DNA of 62,000 nucleotides, from the NCBI RefSeq assembly GCF_037975245.1, contig NC_092573.1:15798265-15860264 (forward strand), in the 5' to 3' direction. A program made the translations under genes and the position numbers. Each line of letters opens with the position of its first letter. Position 1 is the stretch's first letter. The notes below the pieces were generated by a model. It was not told the origin of the DNA, did not search any database, and saw only the letters and a program-made list of their open reading frames with translations. Positions 52,603-62,000 of this stretch are shown here, piece by piece. Source of the stretch: Apostichopus japonicus. Taxonomy: Eukaryota; Echinodermata; Holothuroidea; Aspidochirotida; Stichopodidae.

Positions 52603-54439
52603 GATTACAAACATGAGTTAAGACTATTACATCGTAACGACTCATGGGCGCGGCCATATTAAATAAAAGTACTTCACTAAATGAGGGCGCTTTGCAAAAA
52701 TATGAGTTTACTATGATGTAAGGTCCCCTGTTAAGGCTACAATACAATTTGTTCATGTGACGCACGTAAATTACGATCTTTGGAACCACTGATATCATTA
52801 AGCATGGAGACATAAAATTATTATAAACGTTGATAAAAGCACTTATACTATTATTTACGAAATCTTAACTTAGCATTTTACAGAAATATTGAATTGAGAA
52901 GCTACGAAGTATGCTGAAAAGTTAAGCCTAGTCTATACTACTCAGGCAGTAGCCTACCATTGTAATAGGGTTAACAGCACAAATAGGCCGACCGTGACTT
53001 TGAACTTGATCGAGAGTAACAAAATCTAATCGATATTATGAATAACAGAACCCTTTGTTTGCTTAAAAGATATAAAAAAAAAAGAAGAGAAATTATATAA
53101 TTACCTCATAGAACTATTAAAGTAACAACTTCAACTGCTGCAAAAGCAGACAAAAACGTAGTTAAAAGATAAATGGAAATCTTGGAGATGTTGTGATAAC
53201 TAGTGAAAGTAACGTTGTGTCTCAGAACAATAGATTTCAAGGCTACCCCACGCCTGAGGTTTCTCCCAATCTGAGCAGAAGGGTTTGACAAGTTCCGGTG
53301 GAGTTAAATTCTAACGCAGGCCAGCTATGCCAAAATGGCATGGCTCTTTACAAACTTAAAGTCAGCTAGAGTTTGGCACCTTCGTTAGACTATATTTCCC
53401 AGTATCTGCAGACCAATAATAGGACTCATTTTCCACCCAATCATAGCTTCTCTCCAAAGCCTCTCTCCGCTCTTTAAAATGGACCTAGTGTGAGGTCGGG
53501 GAGGTGGGATGAGGGCATTTCCAACAATTATCAATCCAAATTTCTAAGAATAGGAATAGTTTGTGAAGTTAGTTCAGGAGAAACATTGGTTTAGACTCGC
53601 ATCAATAGCATGTCAAAAAGTATATTTTTACAAATATGAGAGACATTCCGGTCAGTAAATTTTTCATTTTCATTACTACCCACATTGATGTCAGTAAGTA
53701 TACTGTGCCCAATGAGATTATGAAATTAGAGCCGGGCTCAACCACATATAGTTCTGGGCACAACATCCAGGGGCTCATACCCCTCCCACCCCAACAACCA
53801 CTACCAGCAAAATATCTAATAACAATTCTTCAACATTGATTCAAAAGATGCAAAATATAGTACCATTTCGCGTCTAAGCACCCTCACATTTCTCAAACCC
53901 TTGGACGACATGAGATCTTAGCCTCCCACCCCCCCCCCCCCATCCACAGTACAAACATGGAATTGTGTCCCTGGCAGAGACGTTAATAGTCTGCACAGAT
54001 ATTCACTAGTAGTGGAGCAGACTCCAATCGCGTGGTCGTTGCACCGGACACTTGATATCAATAAATGATAACCGAGCCTGGAGAGTGTGATGGTGGGTGA
54101 GTAGCAATTATAAAACAGATATTGACTTAGTTTGTATATCTGACATACTCTGGTCTTGTTCAGTTGGAGAGTCTAATTATTCGAAAGACCATTACATCAG
54201 TATACAATCATTTCCCGTACTTTCTGTATGCATATCCTGCATGATGTGATATATATATATATAGCTATATCAATGATCAACACAGTATTATCGTACTAAA
54301 TGCATACAAGGTTAAATTAGAAAGTGGCGTTCAAACTTAATATAAATTATGATTAATGATAACGTCGTAACGATTGTAACATTCTATACATCAAGATCAA
54401 GGGTGGTAGAGGAAACATTCTACATTGGTTCAAAGGTTA
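52603..54439. other. Intergenic, nothing recognised
   Basis: No domain-bearing frame, RNA gene or repeat shared with the rest of the window was recognised. There is a short (TA)n at 54249 and a poly-C run near 53930. Confidence 0.4.
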
Positions 54440-55170
54440 ACTTACCTAGCCATCATACCCACATTGTTCCTCAAATGGATTGCACAAGGGCAACACAGTG
54501 GGACCAGCATGGACTATTCACATTGGTACCATGAAGGCTTGTCCGCCCTGGTCCATATTAGCCCACAATAAGCAACTCCGTGTTGGATAACAAAGGGTCC
54601 AATGTAGACAAACCAACCTGGGATAGTCATGGGCCTCCAGGAGTCCAAAAGAGCAATCGTAGTGTGTTGATGCGTCTTTGTAAGTCCCGTATAGGATATT
54701 GATGGGTTGTTAATGGGACTCAAAATTTGCCAACCTGAACAACCAAATGTGGCTCAACAATGTAATCCACATAGGGCCTGCTTGGGTCAATGCAGGCAAT
54801 CTTTGTGAGACGGTTTTATCCGCCTGACACATTGCGAACCCAGATGGGATAATATGGGTGCTAACATGTGTCCTTATGGGTTAGATATATATTGGAATAT
54901 AGGTCCCATATATAATATTAATGGTTACTATGTAGGACTTGCATATGTCAAAACTAGACGACTCAAATAGGGCCAATGTGAGGAAACTCTATGGGGCCAA
55001 ATGGAAAACCCATGGGTTCTACACAGTTTGCCGGCCTGGCCTGTGGTGACCCATATGGGCTAATGTCGATGGGTCGTTGGGGTTACATTGGCCCCAGTGT
55101 GAAATTCTCAATGAGATACTTTAGGGTCCAACACAGATCCTAAATGTGCAACCCTTTGGGAATGATGATG
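54440..55170 (+). repeat. Degenerate TGGG/CCCA repeat tract
   Basis: About 700 bp in which atgggcc, acccatatgggc, tggggttacat, gggtccaa and cccatgggtt recur irregularly in both senses. No fixed period could be established. A shorter, similar tract lies at 41600-41975. Confidence 0.55.
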
Positions 55171-55479
55171 GTTTGACAACAAAAGGAATGACAACACAAA
55201 TAATTCAGAATATTTGATGAATTCAACCTTTTATTTCAACCCTTAAGAGGGTATCCCATGCATCTACAATCATGCATGAATAGTGAACTACAGCCATGAT
55301 ATTTTAACTTTTGTTTCCAGTTATGGATGACAGTTTGCATCACATACATTAGGCGGCGGTAACCACATTGATATCATACTTTCAAATGGTTGAAATCTTT
55401 CAGCAATGCAAATCCCACTTTTACATATAATAAAAAAAACTACAATAACAAAAGCATAAGCCAAAGGTAATAACAAAAA

Positions 55480-56090
55480 CATGAACAAAAGGTACTATCT
55501 CTTATAGGTGCATGCTTACGAAAATTTAAATGATTCATTTTTTTAGTTTCTGAGACATGTACGAAAAGCATTTGGTCGACTTAGGAATTTTCACCCAACA
55601 AGTAAAGATATTTGAAAGCTCCCCAAAAATAACATAATCAACTGTCTGATTGCAAAATTTGACAAAGATACAACTCTACCTGCAGCATTAGCTAAAATTT
55701 CTTGCATAGATATGTAAACTGATCTGTTCATTGTTACTTTAGTTGCAATTAAAAACATCAACCAATGAATATTCCAGAAAACGTAATCTTCTATGTCATG
55801 TGAGCTTTGCAACTTAAACATGCTGGTACATAATTGAGCACTGTAGTACTATTCCACCAAGTTAAACTTACTATCAGCTCTTTGACAGGATTATGATGTA
55901 TTACTATTAAGCACGATGGATCAATACTTAAACATCCTCAAATAAGAGGAAGGATCTTGAATATTTGGATGTAACCAGTTAACACTGAAATCATTTTGCC
56001 TTCACTTTTCACATAAATACCCCACCTCTTCAACGTTTATAGAAAACATAATGTTTAAGCTTTCTCCAAGAAGTAACACATATGGCTAAG
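55480..56090 (+). repeat. Sister segment of 27113-27147 + 30443-30490 + 37373-37840
   Basis: ggtgcatgcttacgaaaatt, tttctgagacatgtacg and cttaggaattttcacccaa are continuous here but separated by a LINE and a BEL element in the other copy. This is the empty-site reference for both insertions. Confidence 0.9.
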
Positions 56091-57502
56091 GCTTTTTCCG
56101 AAATATTTTGCAAATAGAACTGCAAGTTGGTGCTTTTCTAAGGAAAAAAAAAGTTAAATACATTCCCATCATAATAAGGCTGTGTGAAAACCTACATGGT
56201 TCCTATGCATTTATTTGCATGTACCACTCACAAACACGTGACATCTGCATCCAAATATAATAAACGTTTAGTGATTCAAGTGGTAAGAAAAATTAATTAT
56301 CAAGCAAGGACCTTCAACCGAGATACTCTCAAGCTATTTTTTTTTTAATGTCTGTCATAATAAGAAAAAAAGACCTGTGTACATTAAGCCCTGTCCACTG
56401 ATTAATATGTATGATATCTGCACGAAAAACAATAGGGACCATCCTTGGGTTAATGGTTATAATTGTACCTAGTATCAACTCAAACATAAATAGATTGTGT
56501 GTTTACATGTTAATTTCAGCAAAAGTTCTCATTTGGCCCCGCCAATCATCAATATTTAAGTATTGTGGCACTTGCCAGGCTGGATAGCAGCCATCTAGTT
56601 GCGTGATTTCGGGAGAAAATTACAAATTCGTCACTCAGGAAATCTGCAATAAAGTTCATGCGGCCTTAATTTTTGGTGGATTATTACTTTTATTAGTGAT
56701 TCCAATTGACATGAACATTAGAACCCAGTACAAGTTGACAAATGATGCAACGAACTGGAAACCCCAGCCCCATTCTGCCCTATGTGTCAGGATAGAATAC
56801 CCCTAATTTCTTCGAACCCATGACAACTAACAATCTGTGGATAATTTACTTCGAAATTGGCACATTATATTGCACCAAGTCGGTCAAGGAATTATCCCAG
56901 GGTCTCAGATATAGGCCTATAGGAACGATGTCCCAAAATGTCCCCGGACATATAGGCGAACTGCATGTGAGTTTCTCGACTTGCCGTCATACCAAAAATG
57001 GTGCATTTCCTCATACGCCATTATTAATAATTTAAATAACTAACTAATTAGGCACAGTCCAGATCCGAGTTCGTATAGTGAGCTTAGCGCAAATTTGGCC
57101 AAAAGTCGTCATACACCAGCATGTTAAACCACCAAATACTTGTAATGCCACCCGTGACACACTTCCAATGGGACTGTGTCAATTTAAATGTTTTGCTAGG
57201 TCTACGAGAATACATTTCTATGAAATTTGAAACAAGGATGGCAAGACAAACCACTTTAATTATATTTTCAGGACCTCACACATGCGCATGGATTGTCAGA
57301 CTTAGAATAGGTCCCATGTGAGTGGTGGCTAATGTGATGAAGGTTTCGCTCGTCGCGACAAACAGACAAAGTTGCAAATGTGTGGGGGGGACATTTGATA
57401 GTGTGTCCCCCACCCATCGGAATGTGGGGGCGTGTCTCCCCGCCCCACCCCCCCCCCCCCCCAGGATTGACGCCCATGCTATAATGGCAAACCAGTCATT
57501 TT
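56091..57502. other. Intergenic or intronic, nothing recognised
   Basis: It has short open frames only. G/C homopolymers near 57385-57460 are set in a cccacccatcggaatgtggg context that resembles a MITE end. It could be intron of the minus-strand gene starting at 58078. Confidence 0.4.
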
Positions 57503-57739
57503 AAATTGCATTACATGAATACGTTTACTCTAAAAAATGTTATCAGCGTTACGATAGGTCAATGCTCAATGCTATTTTAAAATGTACTGCCTAGTATAGC
57601 CTAAGTAAGCCCTACTAATTATAAATTGCATTACATGAATACGTTTACTCTAAAAAATGGTATCAGCGATACGATAAGCCAATGCTCAATGCTATTTTAA
57701 AATGTACTGCCTAGTATAGCCTAAGCAAGCCCTACTACG
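57503..57739 (+). repeat. Tandem duplication of about 118 bp
   Basis: aaattgcattacatgaatac, gtttactctaaaaaatg, caatgctcaatgctatttta and actgcctagtatagcctaag occur twice in a row with about five differences. Confidence 0.95.
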
Positions 57740-58017
57740 TAACAAAACTAGAAGGATATATACACTAATTTAGGATTAGGCGTAACTGAACTTACGAATA
57801 GAATACATTAAGTAACATTATAAATCCTCACTCCGTCCGTGATTCTCTGACAATTATGAGTTGACTACGACAAACAGCAGCTAGCCTATTATATAACTTA
57901 ATGTATAAATTTAACGTTAGGTCTACGTAACGCAAGCGAATCAAAATCAGTCGTCTACCCAATTTAGTCGTGAGTTCTCAGTATTTTCACGTTCACTTAC
58001 AGAATAACTAAACTTAC

Positions 58018-58078
58018 CTTCGAATTTTTCAATCAACTCTTCCAGGCCCCAGTTCTTAAACGTGATTTTCCACGCCAT
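58018..58078 (-). CDS. First coding exon of an unidentified gene (SAM-like start)
   Basis: On the minus strand ATGG in a tacaATGG context opens MAWKITFKNWGLEELIEKFE, and after one extra base a perfect gtaagt donor follows. Twenty codons plus one base: too short to be noticed by length. The WxLEELIEKFE pattern resembles helix 1 of a SAM domain, which would continue in the next exon; this is a suggestion only. Later exons, toward lower coordinates, could not be found. The upstream strand (58079-58130) would be the 5' UTR. Confidence 0.5.
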
Positions 58079-58130
58079 TGTAGCTCGAGTGGTCGCGAAC
58101 TGTATCATGTATGCGGCTTGCGCGTGTATA

Positions 58131-58857
58131 TGGCAGTGGATTACTAGTATACTTAGTAACGATAAATGACTTTACTTGACAAATTGGTACAAGTTAGGTT
58201 GCATGATCTAACTCTGCATCCGTTGATTAACGCTGTGACAAAAGTTTACTTGTAATCATTTAAAATGTCTGAGTGGACTTTTACTATAATTTTCGGCAAT
58301 CCTTAATAGCATGCATACGCATACTTTTACTGAATATTGTGTAATATTTACAAACTGCCATGTATTTTTGTACAACCCGTGATTTACATAACATTATTTT
58401 ACAATTTGTTTTCTGTGTGCATTTACTCATCATGGCATCTACCTGTCCAGTATATGATAAAATCACATTTTGTTTCTGTGAGGTCATGTCTAAAGTTCGT
58501 TTCAGCGACTAACTGTTAAACTCTGCCAAAGCATGAATATTAAGGAGATGATATTTCATAATCATATAAAAATGCACCTATCACCTAAGAAAAGCAAATC
58601 AGACATAACGTTGCGCATATAGTTTATATGTTAACACACCCATCTTTAATAATCTTGATGTGTGCAGCAGAAAGAATTTTATGTTAACACACCCAACTTT
58701 AATAACTTTGATATGTGAAACAGAAAGAAATAGACCACATCCACTCAATATGGCACATCTACCATGTATATGTATGACAACATGTGTTTTATGAGATTTA
58801 GAGTTCAGATGCAATTTTACCAATTAAATCGTGAACACTGATGAGATTAAATTTTAT
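58131..58857. other. Intergenic, nothing recognised
   Basis: Contains a short imperfect duplication, ttatgttaacacaccca(t/a)ctttaataa, at about 58625 and 58680. No gene was recognised. Confidence 0.45.
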
Positions 58858-59075
58858 AATCATAGAAAATGTACATACCACATACTAACACAATCATATC
58901 AAGTATGCCGAAAATCGGATATAAGGTTGCAAAGATGTGGATATTTTAAGAATTTACATTAAGCTCTTACCACTCATTAATATTAAAGACATTAGGGAAC
59001 GAAAAGCAAATAGGGCATATATCCATAATGCAGCTACCACGTAAGTATCACTTTGATCCAATATGTCGACCATTA
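58858..59075 (+). repeat. Segment duplicated from about 40385-40610
   Basis: catagaaaatgtacatacca, atataaggttgc, gatgtggatattttaagaat and aatagggcatatat match in order. It leads directly into the LINE 3' flank gaaaccaaaacaaaacgtc at about 59087, also shared with 42345. The two LINE copies thus appear to descend from one insertion. Confidence 0.85.
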
Positions 59076-59910
59076 CTGAGCTTGAAACCAAAACAAAACG
59101 TCTCAGAGCTACGTTTATTTTTTATTTGTTTTTCCACAAAAGTACAAAGTGGAGGGAAGTCTTCCATAAAGCTTAAAAGCTTAACAGTGTGGAAGACTCC
59201 CTGAAGAAATAAGAAAAGAAATATATATATATATATAAACACATATACATAAATATAAATACAAATTAAATGTTCATTATATATATATATAGTAATTACA
59301 TACAGGTATAATTTGGTAGCAGTCAGTAACTAGCTATTATTTCCTTACATAACCACTTTTTAAAGGATGTGACTGACTTTTAATTCTTTAAATCGTTCGT
59401 TAGAAGATTCCATGTTTTTGTTGCACGGTTTTGTAGGCTTAAAGTTCCAATGGTGGTATGGAAGAGATTATAGTGGGCATGATTAGCATGCCTCGTGTTA
59501 TGACTGATGTGCTCACGTCGGGCTGAGTGTATTATGTGCGAATGGCTGCCTTTTGGAGTATTATAAGATTGTTAAGGTTATTTGGTGTTGTATGTACCAG
59601 ACCAAATAATGGAACAATACGTGAGATGCGGGACAATCAGGGTCTGGTATATAATGTTCTGAGTATGTTTTCCGATAGTTAATATTTCAACTTAGATATT
59701 ATGCCAACATTCCATGCAATTATACTGCAAATAGTTGAAATATGGTTGCGCCAGCTCAGTTTACAATCAATATTTACACCTAAAAACTTAGTAGTAGAAA
59801 CTTGCTTAATTATTTTCCTGTCCATACAAAGGAAAATATTCCAAATTAGTGTATTACGAGTATTAAAGACAATGTAATTACTTTTTTTGTACATATTAGT
59901 GATAATTTAT

Positions 59911-61253
59911 CAGGGGCGTATCCAGGGGGGGCGCAACAGGCGCGCGCCCCCCCTATTGGCCGTCACCAAAAAAAAAAAAAGTTTAGCAAAAAAAAAAAAA
60001 AAAAATTGATGACGACCTTTATGTGAGATGTCGGTGATCGCTCAACCCCCCCCCCCCCCCTCCCGTATGCTTTATTTTTTGTTTGCCAAAAAAAGGTTCT
60101 GGCGAAGTTCGGCGGCATAATAGTTTTAGAAACATAGATGGTAATTGTGTTTGTATTATCACTATAAACACTAAATGACATGCCAGCCATACTAAATTGT
60201 GCATTTTGTGTCCATATTTACTGGAAATGTTGCTTATTATTAAGGTCGAAAAATGGATCACATATGGCCATGGGCGGCGATCCTGGGTGGAGGGGGGATA
60301 TATCCCCCCATGAAAATGGGTGGAGGGGATGTAATGCACCATATCCCCCCCCCCACACCAAATGCCAGGGATAAGAATATTTTCATGCCTACATTTATGC
60401 ATCTTCGTTAATGTACGGCTCTTGTTTAGCTTCATTTCTCGCCTACCATAAACGCAGTGCGATCTTTTCAAATAAAGCGTCTTTATAAAGCAAAAATAGT
60501 TGACTGTAGGCTTCATTGGCCCTATAACAACAAAATGTATTATTGCGCCCACGGTATTGATATAGTACATATATGCACCCTCATAGTATTCATATAGGCC
60601 CTATAGTAGGCCTACACACGTACATGTTCCCTCGAACAGCTGAGAATCTCATGTAACCAGGGTAATGCTTAATACACGTTTTACCTGGATGCCCTAGCAA
60701 TCGGTACCTAGGAATGTAACTATGTGTAATTGTGTATTGCATGTGTATAGGCCTATAATAGCCTGCATGAGGCCATTTTCTTCATCGAATAATATAACAG
60801 AGCTCTCGAAAATTCTAACGTTGCGCCTGAAACAAGATTGACAGGGGCAATTTTCCCAAAATAACACCCGAAATTTAAAAAACAAGTATTTTGGATCCTG
60901 ATTATGAGATATTTCGGACATGACATCCCTATTTTAAAGTTGGGTACATGCCGCTTGGAAACCTCGGGAAGTGCCGTTTCCGGCCATCTAGAGGGTTTGT
61001 TAATCCCAAAATTTTCTTGTACGCTTCGCGGCAACTCATGGTGGCGCTACGCTTAGATAGTCAACAAGGTCATATCCCCCCCCCCCCCCCACTCGGAAGT
61101 ACGGATCGCCGCCAATGCATATGACACCATTTTGCATTTCAGCCCTTCTTTGAAAGCAAAAATTGTACACCCCTCCCCTTAGACCCATCCCCCAGGACGG
61201 CGATCATTCATGCCTGGCGCCCCCCCTATTGGAAAATCCTGGATACGCCCCTG
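59911..61253. mobile_element. Composite MITE inserted in LINE copy C
   Basis: 1343 bp with CAGGGGCGTATCCAGG / CCTGGATACGCCCCTG termini and a clean 5-bp duplication tttat (59906-59910 and 61254-61258). LINE copy B shows the empty site gataatttattagctg near 46498. It is almost identical to the copy at 48553. Confidence 0.95.
60269..61117. mobile_element. Inner hAT-like MITE of the third composite
   Basis: Same boundaries as at 48912-49760, including the mutated right end ccaatg, so the copies at 48553 and 59911 share a more recent common source than either does with the copy at 51260. Confidence 0.88.
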
Positions 61254-62000
61254 TTTATTGGCTGTAAACCAATTACAAAATTTATTTAATTCAATTGACA
61301 CATTGGAAAATAATGTGAGTATGTCGTTGCTCTCGAAGAAAATACTGGTGTCATCAGCAAAGAGAATTATTTTGGCTAGTTTGGAGACATGGCAAATATC
61401 CTTAATATATAGAATAAATAACAAAGGACCTAAGACTGAACCCTGTGGAACGCCGCAAGGAATTTTAGCAAAGTCGGATTTAGAGTTTTTATACAAGGTA
61501 TACTGATATCTGTTCGAAATACAGCTTTCAAGCCAGTTAAGAGTAGTTCCTCTAATGCCGTATGAAAATAATTTATTTATAAGGATGGTATGATCGATCG
61601 TGTCAAACGCCTTCGAAAGGTCGAGGAATACACCGATGCAATTTTTGCCATTAGACTAGTATGTAAACTGTTAACTACATCTGCCAAAGCCAGTTCAGTA
61701 GAATGTTCGGGTCAAAAGCCGAACTGTTCTTTGCAAAGAATATTATATTGGTTAAGAAAATTAAATATGCGATTGAACATAAGTCGTTCTATGATTTTAG
61801 AAAAACAGGAAAGCAATGATATCGGTCGATAATTCTCATATACATTTGAATCTCCTTTTTTATAGATTGGTATAACCTTTGCCATTTTAAGTTTATCTGA
61901 GAATACGCCAGTGTTAAATGATAAATTACATACATGGGTCAAAGGCTGAGCAATAAAAGGAACAACATTTTTTATAACACCAAGTTTGAAATCAGCATAT

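Larger units (their letters stand above)
59085..62000 (-). mobile_element. CR1/L2-type LINE copy C, interrupted and running off the edge
   Basis: The 3' stem-loop lies near 59158-59195, and thumb/RT fragments run to 59910. After the composite MITE (59911-61253) RT resumes with FADDTSIFFESND, CGVPQGSVLGPLLFILY and, near 61860, YKKGDSNVYENYRPISLLSC. A deletion near 59500 removes part of the thumb region. It continues beyond the window. Copy C gives the empty site for the TTAA transposon in copy B. Confidence 0.88.

Noticed and set aside
53106-53291. Minus-strand frame with a hydrophobic C-terminus as a small membrane protein
   Set aside because: Short, without start context or conservation evidence; expected by chance in this base composition.
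60019-60570. 183-codon frame found in the composite MITEs (also at 48662-49213, and in part at 51942-52551)
   Set aside because: It is conserved only because the copies are nearly identical. It crosses poly-C runs and inverted repeats, has no domain, and breaks into different frames in the inverted copy and in the older copy at 10942.

Overview
The window is animal nuclear DNA, AT-rich, with spliced genes and a very heavy load of transposable elements. The families present (a DEG/ENaC sodium channel, immunoglobulin-domain genes, BEL/Pao, CR1/L2-type LINEs, hAT-like MITEs, a tRNA-derived SINE and a TTAA-flanked transposon) suggest an invertebrate deuterostome. An echinoderm such as a sea cucumber is my best guess; this is inference, not a match to a reference.

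Layout. 1-14640 holds most of the 3' half of a plus-strand DEG/ENaC/ASIC-type channel gene. Seven exons can be placed by splice sites and reading phase (908, 1961, 2383, 4603, 10323, 12666 and 14412 onward). At least one exon between 4684 and 10323 and everything 5' of 908 were not found. Its introns carry a 60-bp tandem array, a degenerate 'aacctggattatc' repeat, several nested hAT-like MITEs with 8-bp target-site duplications, a SINE and a large fold-back element. 17365-18441 (minus) is an intact, intronless gene for a secreted or GPI-anchored protein with three Ig-like domains. 18904-24516 is a MITE cluster followed by a decayed plus-strand CR1/L2-type LINE.

26.6-42.4 kb is a unit partly repeated at 55.5-59.1 kb. 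It has been invaded by an intact Rex1/L2-like LINE (27148-30444, 1005-aa ORF), an intact BEL/Pao retrotransposon (30491-37372, 1992-aa polyprotein, almost identical LTRs, 5-bp TSD) and a non-autonomous hAT element (38554-40110, perfect 8-bp TSD). 42.4-47.7 kb is a minus-strand copy of the CR1-like LINE whose 3' UTR is split by a 3.2-kb TTAA-flanked transposon. That transposon carries the remains of two convergent genes, one with a P2X7-like intracellular domain and one with a THAP zinc finger. 47.8-50.2 kb is a second copy of the Ig gene, broken by a 1.34-kb MITE that itself contains an older hAT-like MITE. The same composite MITE recurs at 51260-52602 (inverted) and 59911-61253 (inside another LINE copy at the right edge). 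A short first coding exon of another minus-strand gene lies at 58018-58078.

How it fits together. The host genes are one ion-channel gene, one intact Ig-superfamily gene with a dead paralogue, and one gene start of unknown identity. Everything else recognisable is mobile DNA, nested up to three levels deep. Because duplicated segments supply empty sites, the order of many insertions can be read from the sequence. I see no operon, CRISPR array, rRNA or functional tRNA gene.
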